A stretch of DNA of 50,810 bases from Chromatiales bacterium (GTDB lineage Bacteria; Pseudomonadota; Gammaproteobacteria; Steroidobacterales; GCA-2729495): the NCBI GenBank assembly GCA_020351875.1, contig CP070671.1, positions 706,415-757,224 of the forward strand, read 5' to 3'. The first letter of the stretch is position 1; each line of letters starts with the position of its first letter. A program made the translations under genes and the position numbers. Shown in pieces: positions 1 to 8,405 of the stretch. Under the pieces are notes generated by a model. It had not been told where the DNA came from. It did not search any database and worked only from the letters and a program-made list of their open reading frames with translations.

Positions 1-2
1 AC

Positions 3-587
3 TATATCGGCGGCGAACTGGGCGGCGGGCTCGGCGCCGACGATTCGCCGTTGTTCCGCGTGATGCGCGGGGTAGATCCGGGCATGCCGGAAGAACCGGC
101 GAACTGGCCCAGGCGGCTGCGGGTCAGGCCGGACAACGACACGCCCGAGGAACAGGATCTCGCCACCGACGGCAATTTCGAATTGCCGTGCGTGTCCGCC
201 ACCGAGCGCGGCCGCGCATATAGCCAGGCCTACATGATCCAGGCCGGTCCCGGCGAGATCTTCGCGCACAGCCTGTGTGAGCTGGACGGGCGAAGTCTCG
301 CCACGCGCCGCTACGATTTCGCGCCGCACGAGTTCTGCTCGGAACCGGTCGTCTGCGATGCAGTGCGCGGTGAGGCGGCGCGCTACCTGTTGACCCAGGT
401 CTACAACGGCCAGGAAAAACGCAGCTATTTCGCGGTGTTCGACCGCCAGGACTTCACCGCAGGTCCGGTGGCCAAGATCCATCTGCGCCACCACGTACCG
501 CTCAGTTTCCACGGCTACTGGTCGGCAGCGGCCGCGCCAGACCGCCCTACCGGCGCGGGTGACACTCGGTCGAGCCGACAGGCATAA
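3..587 (+). CDS. Carotenoid oxygenase (RPE65/CCD family), C-terminal part, 5' end outside window
   Basis: The reading frame is open from the first base, so this is the last ~194 residues of a longer protein (family members are usually 450-500 aa). The C-terminal signature is clear: HEFCSEP, a strand like YFAVFDRQDFTAGPVAKI, then HHVPLSFHGYW. In this family the His of the final FHG(N/Y)W motif is the fourth iron ligand of the seven-bladed propeller. These non-heme iron enzymes cleave C=C bonds in carotenoids, apocarotenoids or stilbenes. The substrate cannot be told from this end. The tail after the FHGYW motif is short and low in complexity. Aldehyde dehydrogenase and SDR genes lie far away at 29-31.5 kb, so a shared pathway is only a guess. 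Confidence 0.85.
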   Translation, partial: YIGGELGGGLGADDSPLFRVMRGVDPGMPEEPANWPRRLRVRPDNDTPEEQDLATDGNFELPCVSATERGRAYSQAYMIQAGPGEIFAHSLCELDGRSLATRRYDFAPHEFCSEPVVCDAVRGEAARYLLTQVYNGQEKRSYFAVFDRQDFTAGPVAKIHLRHHVPLSFHGYWSAAAAPDRPTGAGDTRSSRQA

Positions 588-618
588 TCTGTCAACACTC
601 TGGAAAAGAGGCTTCGCC

Positions 619-1443
619 ATGAATAAAGGGGTCACCTTCGTCCGTTTCGCCCGCGCTGTCTGCCTGGTCGTTGCAGCCTTGGCATCGACAGGCCCCGCGG
701 TTGGCCAGGACGCCCGGCCGGGCCTGAACCTGACGGAACCGGAAAAGGCCTTTATCAAGAGCAACCCGACGCTGACCCTGTGCGTGGATCCCGACTGGCT
801 GCCCTATGAGGGACTGAGCGCCGATGGCAAGCACGTGGGCCTGATCTCCGAATACGCCCTCGAACTCCAGACACGCACCGGCCTGCAATTCGAATTGGTC
901 AAAACCGCGTCGTGGGAAGAATCCTGGCAGCTGGTCGAGGCCGGTGAATGCGACATCGTGGCCGGACTGAACCGGACGCGTGCTCGCGAGGAATACCTGA
1001 GCTTTACCGAGGAATACATCAACGAACCGAAAGTCCTGGTGACCCAGACGGGCCGCGGCGACATCAAGAGCCTGCCCGACCTGCAGGGCAAGAGCATCGG
1101 CCTGGTAAAGGGCTATTCGCTGGACGAAAAACTGGGCCTGGATTACCCGAAGATCAATCGGGTGTATGTCAGTTCACTGCGCGACGGGCTGGCGAAGCTT
1201 TCCAAGGGAGAAGTCGATGGGGTCGTGGGCGCCAAGTTCCTGATGGAGACCGCAATAGCCGACGGCGGCTATACGAACCTGCAGATCGTCAGCGAGACGC
1301 GCTACCTGAACCTGGTGCGAGTGGGTTTACGCCGCGATTACTACCGTGGCTTCACGATCATGAACAAGGCGGTGAACTCGCTGAGCTACGCCGACCACAA
1401 GGCCATCCGGGAGAGCTACCTGGCCGCAGCCAGCATGCGGTAG
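619..1443 (+). CDS. Periplasmic solute-binding protein, family 3 (BvgS-sensor-like), stand-alone
   Basis: 274 aa. ATG at 619 is chosen because AAGAGG lies 8-9 nt upstream; an upstream in-frame start at 559 would overlap the oxygenase. The N-terminus is a Sec signal peptide, with likely cleavage near GPAVGQ. The mature part is one Venus-flytrap domain: LTLCVDPDWLPYEG is strand 1 of the SBP_bac_3 fold, followed by SWEESWQLVEAGECDIVAG and a typical second lobe (SLPDLQGKSIGLVKGYS). The short lead LTEPEKAFIKSNP resembles the periplasmic sensor modules of BvgS-type kinases more than amino-acid importers. No permease or ATPase is adjacent. It may bind an amino acid or small acid and serve as a sensor partner. 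The ligand is not predictable. Confidence 0.8.
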   Translation: MNKGVTFVRFARAVCLVVAALASTGPAVGQDARPGLNLTEPEKAFIKSNPTLTLCVDPDWLPYEGLSADGKHVGLISEYALELQTRTGLQFELVKTASWEESWQLVEAGECDIVAGLNRTRAREEYLSFTEEYINEPKVLVTQTGRGDIKSLPDLQGKSIGLVKGYSLDEKLGLDYPKINRVYVSSLRDGLAKLSKGEVDGVVGAKFLMETAIADGGYTNLQIVSETRYLNLVRVGLRRDYYRGFTIMNKAVNSLSYADHKAIRESYLAAASMR

Positions 1444-1457
1444 CTCTGCCCGGCGCC

Positions 1458-2654
1458 CTAGCGGCTTTCCCAGGCCGGGAACGGATAGATCAGCTCGTAC
1501 CGGGCCAGCTCGTCCGGATAGACCAGGCGCCGGCGGCCTTCCTGCCACTGGATGATGAAAATCGGCTTGCCGGTCTGCAGGCCCGTGTCGTCCACGCGGT
1601 AAGGTCCAAGCAGCGACGTGAATTTCATGGTCCGCAACTGATTGCGTATCTCGTCCTTGTCCCGGCGCTTACCCGCGGCGGCGGCCAGCCTGGCGGCGGC
1701 CTCTATCACCTGGCCACTGGCATAGGCGCCGGCGGCAGGGTAACTCGCATTGCGCCCGGTTAGCTTCTTGAACCGGAATGAGAAATCGAAGGCGCCCGGC
1801 ATATGCTGGCCGCGCTTCCACTGGCTCGTGGCCATCACGCCCTCTGCGTTCTCGACCCCGACCGCCGCGCCGAAGTCATACAGCGCCGGCCCGTAGCTGA
1901 ACACCATGATGTCCGGCGCGAATCCCGCTGCTTTCGCTGCTTTCAACAAACCCACAGAATCGTTGATATAGGAGCCAAATATCGCGACATCGGGCTGCGC
2001 AGCCGCCATCCTGGCGATCAAACCATCCAGTTTGTCGGCCTCCATTGCGTTGCGATCGTAGGATTCGTCCAGCACCAGCTCCATACCGTACTGCGCGACT
2101 TTCGACCGGACCCCCTCGGCCATGCTGGTGGGCGCCTCGTTGTCCGCATAGGCCATCGCGATACGACTCAATCCTTTCTCTTTAGCGAGATCGAGAATCG
2201 GCCGCATGATCTCCGGTGCCGGCGTGTACAGGCCGAACACGTTGCGCATGCCCCGCTCGAAGATGTTCATCCCGCTGCCGGTCACGACAATCGGCACGTC
2301 GTAACGTTCGGCGACTTCCGTCGCGGCCAGTGTCAGCGATGTGCCGTAGGGGCCGACCAGGAAATCGACTTTGTCCTCTGCGATCAGCTTCTCGTACAGG
2401 CGCGCAGTCGTGTCGCGATCGGACTGGTCGTCATAGACGATCAACTCTACCCGCGCACCACTGGCACCACCGCGGCCGTTCACATCCGAAATGAACATCT
2501 CCAGCCCCTGCATGGCCTCGATGCCGAATTCGGCATATTTCCCGGTCTGTGACATGGTCGCCCCGATCTTTGCCACTTCCTGGGCGAACAAGCCTGCAGG
2601 CGCCAGCAGCAGCGCCATGCAAACAACTATGCTGACAGTTATCCGCATCCGCAT
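1458..2654 (-). CDS. ABC-type branched-chain amino acid/amide binding protein (Peripla_BP_6)
   Basis: 398 aa with a Sec signal peptide (hydrophobic core ending LLAPAGLFAQ). The mature protein has the LivJ/HAAP layout: IGATMSQTGKYAEFG at the N-terminus, then RVELIVYDDQSD, a VDFLVGPYGTSLTLAATEV hinge segment and VPIVVTGSG. The ATG lies 2 nt after the mlaA stop, with GGAG 8 nt upstream, so it is the third gene of the operon hydrolase-mlaA-binding protein. No livHMGF permease genes are in view. Possible roles are delivery to a transporter encoded elsewhere or a sensory function. The linkage to mlaA hints at an envelope role, but that is inference. Confidence 0.85.
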   Translation of the reverse strand: MRMRITVSIVVCMALLLAPAGLFAQEVAKIGATMSQTGKYAEFGIEAMQGLEMFISDVNGRGGASGARVELIVYDDQSDRDTTARLYEKLIAEDKVDFLVGPYGTSLTLAATEVAERYDVPIVVTGSGMNIFERGMRNVFGLYTPAPEIMRPILDLAKEKGLSRIAMAYADNEAPTSMAEGVRSKVAQYGMELVLDESYDRNAMEADKLDGLIARMAAAQPDVAIFGSYINDSVGLLKAAKAAGFAPDIMVFSYGPALYDFGAAVGVENAEGVMATSQWKRGQHMPGAFDFSFRFKKLTGRNASYPAAGAYASGQVIEAAARLAAAAGKRRDKDEIRNQLRTMKFTSLLGPYRVDDTGLQTGKPIFIIQWQEGRRRLVYPDELARYELIYPFPAWESR

Positions 2655-2656
2655 GA

Positions 2657-3460
2657 CTACTTCTCCACGTCCAGTTCGCGCTTCGTCGAGATCAGCAAGC
2701 GCACCAATTCGTACTCGTAAGGCGACCCGGTCTCGAAGTAGCGGAAGGCTACCCGGTCACGACCGTCGAGCACCTCCAAAGTCACGCGTATCGCGTTGCG
2801 CTCGGCCGTGTAGCCGTCGTCGTCACTCAGCAGCTGGTCCCACAGATAGCTTCTCAGCAGCCAATCGGGGATGAGGCCCACCGCATCGCGCAGGTTGCTG
2901 GGCCCGGCGACCGGCAACACCAGGTAGGGGCCCTGCCCCACGCCCCAGACCCCAAGGGTCTGGCCGAAGTCCTCCTGGTGCTTCGGTATTTCGAGCGCGG
3001 TCGCTGCGTCGATGGTGCCCAGCAGCCCGAAGGTCAGGTTGGTGGCCACGCGCAGGGTGGTCTGCGATGCCCGCACCGGGCGGAACTGCAGGAGCTGGTT
3101 CGCGAAGGTCACGACGTCCTGGAAGGTCGAGAAGATGTTCCGGATGCCCGTACGGATCGGTGACGGGAAGATGAACCGGTAGCCGCGAACTGCCGGCAAC
3201 AGGACCCACCTGTCCACGTGCGAATTGAAGTTGTAGATCCGCCGGTTCAGTCCTTCCCACGGATCGCTGGCCGCGGACAGAGGCTGCACGCCTGGATCGA
3301 TGATCCGCTCACCAATGAACAGCGGCTCTGTCGGCTCGCCGTCAAATTTGAGCTTCGTACTGCAGCCACCCAGCATCACCAGCGTCAGCAACAGCAGCGT
3401 CAAAAGTGTGCGGCTCATTCGCCGGGCCCCGGTCTGGTTGTTCTTCGCCTTGGTGATCAT
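2657..3460 (-). CDS. mlaA: MlaA/VacJ outer-membrane phospholipid-asymmetry lipoprotein
   Basis: 267 aa. The lipoprotein signal ends LVMLGGC, with Cys33 the lipidated residue. The MlaA core follows: DPWEGLNRRIYNFN, then QTLGVWGVGQGPYLVLP and VAGPSNLRDAVGLIPD, which are family hallmarks. MlaA removes misplaced phospholipid from the outer leaflet of the outer membrane and passes it to MlaC. The first ATG overlaps the stop of the upstream hydrolase gene (ATGA), which supports this start. An internal ATG at 3416-3418 would give a more standard short signal peptide. The other mla genes are not in the window, which is usual for mlaA. Confidence 0.95.
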   Translation of the reverse strand: MITKAKNNQTGARRMSRTLLTLLLLTLVMLGGCSTKLKFDGEPTEPLFIGERIIDPGVQPLSAASDPWEGLNRRIYNFNSHVDRWVLLPAVRGYRFIFPSPIRTGIRNIFSTFQDVVTFANQLLQFRPVRASQTTLRVATNLTFGLLGTIDAATALEIPKHQEDFGQTLGVWGVGQGPYLVLPVAGPSNLRDAVGLIPDWLLRSYLWDQLLSDDDGYTAERNAIRVTLEVLDGRDRVAFRYFETGSPYEYELVRLLISTKRELDVEK

Positions 3461-4746
3461 TGCCAGCCCCCCGTGAAGAACTTGACAACGTTCTGGATGT
3501 TCTCCCAGTAGGGCAGATTGCCGAGGTGGCCACCGGTCGGATAAATGATCGCCCGGTCACCGAAGGTAGCCGGGAAGAAATCGATCTCGCCCGGTTCCAG
3601 GATGATGTCGTCGCGATTGTGTACAACACCGATGTAATCGGCCTCGCCCAGGAAGCCCTGGATAGCTTTCAGGCTCTGCAACTCAGCCATTTCGCCACGG
3701 GTCAGCGACGGCTGCTCGCGCTGGTAAAACGGAAAATACATCTCGTGGTAGAAGTCCGTGAAGCCGGTGCGGGTGGTCACCTGCAGGAAGGGCGTCAGCG
3801 AACTGGTCCGCGTGGCCGTGGCATTCGCCGGCAGCGCGAAACCGTAATTCGTCACGATGTCCGACGCGGTGATCAGGTTGCTCGCAGAAATCCTGAACGC
3901 GGCCCCCACGAGGCCCGCCAGCTTGTCGGGCCCAGGCGGGTTGGCTTTGAAGACATTGAAGAACAGGGTCTCGTCGAAGGCTACCTGGTCGGACTTCTGG
4001 TAGGCCGCACTGACCTGGTCAACGAGACCGCGGAAAAACTGCGGGAAGTTATCGATACCACCGGGCACGCTCTGGATCATTCGATCCAGTCGCGACACTG
4101 AGTTGTAAAGCGACAGCGGCGGGTTGATCATCAGGACTCGTGAAAAGCCGAAAGCCCCTTCGTCCTTGTCCAGCCGCGCGACGTAGGCAGCATTGCTGCC
4201 GCCCAGGCTGTAGCCGGTCAGGTAGAAGGCCGTGATCTTCTTGTCAGCATTGAGTTTCTCCCGCACCTTCTTCATGACCACGTACAGGTCTTTGGCGTCG
4301 ATGGTCAGATTGCCCGGCACGCCGGTACTGCCGGCGGCGGTGATGAAGCGGGTATGGGTGGGCGACGGGAGACCGACTACGTGCATGCCCGCGTCGTAGA
4401 GCGCGCGCATCAGCGTCTGGTTGTGTGCGGTATTGTGCGCGCCGCCGGTACCTGCAATCACGAAAACCAGCGGCGCGGGTTTGCGCTGCAGGCGATACAG
4501 GAAGGCGATGCGCGCGTTATACCAGAGCACATCGGGTATCTCGCGATCGACAGTCTTTTTCAGGTAGCCGGTCTTGAGCCTGACCTTGGAGGTCTTCGCC
4601 CGCAATTCGGGCACCGGCACACCCACGACCGTCGCGGTGAAGGGTTCAGGAACCGGGTATCCATAGGCTGGTGCGTGTTCCGCCGCATGCACGGACGGAA
4701 CCAGCCAGACCACGGCCACTATCAAGGCCAGGCGCCGGTGCATCAT
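3457..4746 (-). CDS. Exported alpha/beta hydrolase, first gene of the mlaA operon
   Basis: 429 aa from the ATG at 4744-4746, chosen because GGGGAGAG lies about 7 nt upstream; an upstream in-frame start has no such site. The signal peptide ends near PSVHAAE. The alpha/beta hydrolase fold is shown by VFVIAGTGGAHN (oxyanion region) and the nucleophile elbow GYSLGGSNA, with Ser180 as nucleophile. The C-terminal YPTGGHLGN probably provides the catalytic His. A periplasmic or outer-membrane serine hydrolase coupled by ATGA to mlaA could act on phospholipids or lysophospholipids, but substrate assignment is inference. I do not recognise a named subfamily. Confidence 0.8.
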   Translation of the reverse strand: MMHRRLALIVAVVWLVPSVHAAEHAPAYGYPVPEPFTATVVGVPVPELRAKTSKVRLKTGYLKKTVDREIPDVLWYNARIAFLYRLQRKPAPLVFVIAGTGGAHNTAHNQTLMRALYDAGMHVVGLPSPTHTRFITAAGSTGVPGNLTIDAKDLYVVMKKVREKLNADKKITAFYLTGYSLGGSNAAYVARLDKDEGAFGFSRVLMINPPLSLYNSVSRLDRMIQSVPGGIDNFPQFFRGLVDQVSAAYQKSDQVAFDETLFFNVFKANPPGPDKLAGLVGAAFRISASNLITASDIVTNYGFALPANATATRTSSLTPFLQVTTRTGFTDFYHEMYFPFYQREQPSLTRGEMAELQSLKAIQGFLGEADYIGVVHNRDDIILEPGEIDFFPATFGDRAIIYPTGGHLGNLPYWENIQNVVKFFTGGWQ

Positions 4747-5098
4747 TGGTCTCTCCCCTGTTGAGACGCTGCTTTCAGGCCCGGGGAACGGCGCCACCCT
4801 GCGGCTTTGCCTTGCCTGCCCCCGATGCCATCTCGTTGCTTGTTAACGCTGCCGCTGGAGTAAAACAGCCACGGGCTGGCGGGTCAATCACCCTGCCCAG
4901 CGGCTGCGGATATTCCCCTACCCGCGTGCCAGCGCATTGGCGCGAAAGGGTAAGTTGCCATCTCGGACATGCCTGGGAAGCCCCCAGTGAGAAGGCGGCC
5001 ATTAAGTCCCAAAATCGGGATTATTTTGAATTGTGAACGGTTTTGCCCCGGTAGGCCCCGATCCTATACCCTGTTAGTGGGATCGGGGGCAGATCAAA
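4747..5098. other. Intergenic region between divergent hydrolase and lipoprotein genes
   Basis: 352 bases without a convincing gene; short open frames here lack recognisable content and ribosome sites. It must hold promoters for both flanking genes. The right end contains a likely promoter and a hairpin, listed separately. I see no riboswitch consensus. Confidence 0.6.
5043..5091 (+). promoter_or_regulatory. Putative promoter and hairpin overlapping the ribosome binding site of the lipoprotein gene
   Basis: TTGCCC (5043-5048) and TATACC (5065-5070) are separated by 16 bp and could be a weak sigma-70 promoter. GCCCCGATCC (5055-5064) can pair with GGATCGGGGG (5080-5089). The GGGGGC ribosome site just before the ATG at 5099 lies inside the right arm. 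The complementarity is seen directly. Whether the arm is transcribed depends on where transcription starts. Confidence 0.35.
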
Positions 5099-6085
5099 AT
5101 GAAAAAAACGAGCGCGCCCGCCCCGGGGCTAGCGCTGTGCCTGCTTGCGGGCTGCACCGGCCAGAGCAGCGAGGGTGTCGACACCCGGCCCGGGGCTACC
5201 GAAATCGATGCGGATAATGCGTTGATCGTGGCCACGGCCACGATGACCGCGCTCGCCAGTGCCGGCGACATCGCCGCCGTCGATGACCTGCTGGGTCGCC
5301 TGGCCGATCGCGCTGCAGGCTCGATCGACACCGCCGCTTCGCTGCGCCCGGCCCGGGCCCCGGGATCTCCTGACAAGCTCGCCATGAATCCCTGCCGGGC
5401 GGGCGGGTTCAACGGCAGCGTCAGCCTCGGACAGCCGCACCTGCTGCGGCTGGAGCAACGCCTTGCGCCAGGCGACTACTTCAGCCTGGACTTTTCTGAT
5501 TGCCGGCTGACTGCAGAACTGTCGCTCTCCGGCGGGCTGGATTTGCAGGTCGATCGCTTTGTGGGCGCACTAAACGGCGGCGACGTGGAATACCTGTACA
5601 CCGCCATGTTTCGCAACCTGCGCGTCGACGCGGCCCCCGCGAACTACGTCGCAAATGGTGACATGCAGATGTTCTTCGGCTCCACGAGTTTCCCGCTGGT
5701 ATTCGCCGCGCTGTCCGGCCAGCACCTGACGATTGAATCCGGGAGAAGTTCTGCGACCCTGCGCGACTACGACCTGGCGAGCGAAGGCGTGTTGCTGCGC
5801 AAGCCCGACGTATACGGCAGCATCAACACGATTTTCGACGGCTTCCTGGCGAGCACGGAATTCGCCGGTGAAATCCGCTTCCAGACACAGACGCCCTTCC
5901 GAACTGACGGGCAGCCGCGCGCGATCCCCTCACAGGGCCAGATCCTGATTGTCGGCGCCGGCAACGCGGTGCTGCGGCTGACGGTGACGGGCGAGGCGGT
6001 GCAGCTGGAGCTGGATGCGAACGGCAACGGCAGTTTCGAGCACCGCGACAGCGCGAGCTGGGCAACGCTGACCGGCGGCGTCTAG
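5099..6085 (+). CDS. Lipoprotein of unknown function
   Basis: 328 aa. Lys-rich start MKKT and lipobox LLAGC, with Cys19 lipidated; Asp is absent at +2 (Cys-Thr), which by the usual rule favours the outer membrane. The rest has no motif I recognise. An acidic helical segment (~35-70) is followed by beta-rich sequence such as LDLQVDRFVGALNGGDVEYL and a C-terminal segment LELDANGNGSFEHRDSASW, where DANGNG resembles a single calcium-loop motif. The ATG is preceded by GGGGGC at ~9 nt. Its stop shares the palindrome CTAG with the stop of the convergent DUF1838 gene. A role in the envelope is likely; nothing more specific can be supported. Confidence 0.75.
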   Translation: MKKTSAPAPGLALCLLAGCTGQSSEGVDTRPGATEIDADNALIVATATMTALASAGDIAAVDDLLGRLADRAAGSIDTAASLRPARAPGSPDKLAMNPCRAGGFNGSVSLGQPHLLRLEQRLAPGDYFSLDFSDCRLTAELSLSGGLDLQVDRFVGALNGGDVEYLYTAMFRNLRVDAAPANYVANGDMQMFFGSTSFPLVFAALSGQHLTIESGRSSATLRDYDLASEGVLLRKPDVYGSINTIFDGFLASTEFAGEIRFQTQTPFRTDGQPRAIPSQGQILIVGAGNAVLRLTVTGEAVQLELDANGNGSFEHRDSASWATLTGGV

Positions 6086-7155
6086 CGCCGCGCGCCCCGT
6101 CCTGTTGGCACCTGGAGCGGCGACGGCTCCCAGCCCTCGTAGTCCGGATTCTCCGGCGGTACATCCAGCGCGTAGGCTTTCCAGGTCTCCACGCGTGCGT
6201 TGTTCGGTTCCCACCCTTCCGGGATCTCCAGGAACTCCGGCGCGTTCTTTTCTATATAGGCCAGCACCTTCGGCGGCACGTCGTCGGTGCCCGGCAAGCC
6301 CTTGTGGCTGAACATCCGCCCGAACAGCGAACCGTCGGCATAGGGCGTGCCACCCATTTCCATGAAGGGCCAGAACTGGGATATGCGTGAGAACCCGGCA
6401 ACCATGCGTACCGTGGGCTGGTCGCGGTCTTCCAGTTGCTCGCGCGAGCACTGGAACGTGAAGTGTTCCGACGGCGAAATGCGCGGCCCGGTGGAAGACC
6501 GGGGCCAGCCGGCCGGCGTGACCGGGTTCGTGTACTCGTGCGTGTAGTCCCACGACAGCAGCATGTCATCGCCATAGGAGTGAAACGGCAGAATGAACGG
6601 GTAGCGGCCCTCTTCGTTCGGGAACACGGTGCCTTCATTCATCAGGGTCGGCGAGTCGCCCTCGGCACCAAAGAAAAACTGCGGAATCTCTTTGCCGATC
6701 TTGCCCACCAGCTTCGGGTTGTAGAAGTGATAGACCTCCACGGTCTTGCCGGTGAACGGGTTGTCCCAGGTTTCCAGGACATCGCCGGTCTCCAGGTCAG
6801 TGAAGTAACCCGTTTCGCGTGACTTCACCCAGAGATCATTATTCTCATCCATCTTCGCCAGCAGCACCCCGGTGCCGGTGTAGCCGAACACCGGCACCAT
6901 GCGCCTGTCGCCCAGGCGCGCGTACATCAGGCCGTGAAAACCGCCGATCATAGGCTCGTCGTAGCCCGCCCAGATCTTGCCAAAGGCATACAGGTTGTCG
7001 GCGGGATCGGAATAGTCCAGCCGGGCGTTCTTCGGCAGCGGCGGCCGGTGACCGGTGGCCGCGGCAGGCAGCGCGGCGGATGCGGCAGCGCCGGCGGCCA
7101 GGCCCAGCGCGGCGCGCCGGCTCATCAGGAGTTGCGAGATCAGTACGGACTGCAT
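6082..7155 (-). CDS. Tat-exported DUF1838 family protein (first of two paralogues)
   Basis: 357 aa. Start at the ATG 7153-7155, which has AAGGGA about 6 nt upstream; the open frame continues upstream without support. The Tat signal SRRAALGLAAGAAASAALPA lies at residues 12-31. The body matches DUF1838: DNLYAFGKIWAGYDE, TGDVLETWDNPFTGKTVEV and ILPFHSYGDDMLLSWDY. The same landmarks occur in the protein at 31885-32883. The biochemical function of DUF1838 is not established to my knowledge. Members often lie near catabolic oxidoreductases and transporters. Tat export suggests the protein folds in the cytoplasm, possibly with a cofactor. It lies upstream of FKBP and ABM genes on other transcripts. 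Confidence 0.85.
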   Translation of the reverse strand: MQSVLISQLLMSRRAALGLAAGAAASAALPAAATGHRPPLPKNARLDYSDPADNLYAFGKIWAGYDEPMIGGFHGLMYARLGDRRMVPVFGYTGTGVLLAKMDENNDLWVKSRETGYFTDLETGDVLETWDNPFTGKTVEVYHFYNPKLVGKIGKEIPQFFFGAEGDSPTLMNEGTVFPNEEGRYPFILPFHSYGDDMLLSWDYTHEYTNPVTPAGWPRSSTGPRISPSEHFTFQCSREQLEDRDQPTVRMVAGFSRISQFWPFMEMGGTPYADGSLFGRMFSHKGLPGTDDVPPKVLAYIEKNAPEFLEIPEGWEPNNARVETWKAYALDVPPENPDYEGWEPSPLQVPTGRGARR

Positions 7156-7399
7156 CAGTATCCCTTGTTCGACAGGCTGGCAACAGCGCCGAAGCATGCG
7201 ACGCGGCGCGCGGGAAGACCAACGCTGGTGGACGCGGCGACCGTTGGGCGGCTCGCCGGCAGCGGCCTCAATACAAAGGCACGCCCTCCGCATCCGTTGC
7301 GGAGTGCCTCGGCGGGAGAAAAACGAAGGGCAAAAGTGTGGCTGCCGGGCGACGCGACGTCTGGTCTCAGCGGGTCAGTTTCCTGTCAGGCAGCGCCGG

Positions 7400-7864
7400 C
7401 TAGCGAACCACCTGGATCAGTTCCACCTCGAAGGTCAGCGTCGACCCCGGCGGAATGGAACCCACGGCGCGGTTGCCGTAGGCGATGCCCGGCGGACAGG
7501 TCAGGCGGGCCTTGCCACCTTCCTTCATCATCGGGATGCCTTCCTGCCAGCAGGGAATCACCTGGCGCAGGGGCAGTTCCAGGGGCTGGCCCCGTTCCAC
7601 GGAGCTGTCGAATACGGTGCCGTCGGCCAGCGTACCGTGGTAATGCGCCAGGACGACATTGTCGATCGCCGGCGAGCGCCCGGTGCCGGTGACCAGCTCT
7701 TCGTAGACCAGTCCCGACTTTGTCTTGACCGGCAATGGCGGTTCCACGGCCGCATCCTGGTGATTCTTGGCAACGGACAGGGTCGACGCAAACAGGGCGA
7801 TGGCAGCGGCGAGGCCAAAGACACAAACGGCGCTTCGGGTCGGACGGGCAGGAACAGGCATCAT
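7400..7864 (-). CDS. FKBP-type peptidyl-prolyl cis-trans isomerase, exported
   Basis: 154 aa. An N-terminal hydrophobic segment (about residues 11-32) is a signal peptide or anchor, so the enzyme probably works in the periplasm. A single FKBP domain fills the rest: SGLVYEELVTGTG, VLAHYHGTLADGTVFDSS, VIPCWQEGIPMMKEGGKARL and PPGIAYGNRAVGSIPPGSTL, ending in FEVELIQV. These cover the active-site strands and flap of the family. Two adjacent ATG codons could serve as start; AAGGA is a little nearer the optimum for the second. The product accelerates proline isomerisation during folding of exported proteins. Confidence 0.92.
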   Translation of the reverse strand: MMPVPARPTRSAVCVFGLAAAIALFASTLSVAKNHQDAAVEPPLPVKTKSGLVYEELVTGTGRSPAIDNVVLAHYHGTLADGTVFDSSVERGQPLELPLRQVIPCWQEGIPMMKEGGKARLTCPPGIAYGNRAVGSIPPGSTLTFEVELIQVVR

Positions 7865-7913
7865 GACATCCTTGTACGGTTCGGATGAGTGGATCGGGCG
7901 AGAGGTGCCGGTG

Positions 7914-8282
7914 TCAGCCGGCGTCCGTCACGTCCGTGTAGAACTCGTGCGTATGCTGCGGCAACAGGTTGGGATACAGCCTGGCACTGCGGGCCTTGTC
8001 CAGGGAACGCGAGAAGCGCACGCGATCTTCGGCGCTCTCCCACTCCTCGAGCATCACGAAATGCACGCCCTCGGGATGGGGTCGCTCGTTCGCGGCTGCC
8101 AGTTCTTCCTCGGAAATGAATTGCTTGACGATCCCGAACATCTTGCCGGGCTCGGCACGGAAGATCTTCCGACTGATGAACCCCGGTGCGGCGCGCATCT
8201 GATCTTCCATGTCCTGGTAGAAACGGGTGACGTCGTCCTCGGCGCCATGCTTGGCGAACAATGTTGCGATGTAGGTTTGCAT
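7914..8282 (-). CDS. Small antibiotic-biosynthesis-monooxygenase (ABM) domain protein
   Basis: 122 aa from the ATG at 8280-8282, preceded by AGAGGA about 9 nt upstream. The sequence has the dimeric alpha+beta barrel layout: MQTYIATLFAKHGAEDDVTR, a PGFISRKIFRAE strand and VHFVMLEEWESAEDRVRFSR. ABM proteins include heme-degrading and quinone monooxygenases but also many of unknown role. No diagnostic active-site residues are visible, so no reaction is assigned. It lies 49 nt upstream of the FKBP gene in the same direction, and the two may be cotranscribed. Confidence 0.7.
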   Translation of the reverse strand: MQTYIATLFAKHGAEDDVTRFYQDMEDQMRAAPGFISRKIFRAEPGKMFGIVKQFISEEELAAANERPHPEGVHFVMLEEWESAEDRVRFSRSLDKARSARLYPNLLPQHTHEFYTDVTDAG

Positions 8283-8405
8283 GACCAACGTTCCTCTTGA
8301 ATGCGGCCGACTCCCGGCGCCTGATCGATGCTGGCGACACTACACCGGCCGGCTCGTGAGGCCAAGCGCGGAAATCCGCAACACCGACCCGACCGAATCG
8401 ACAGT

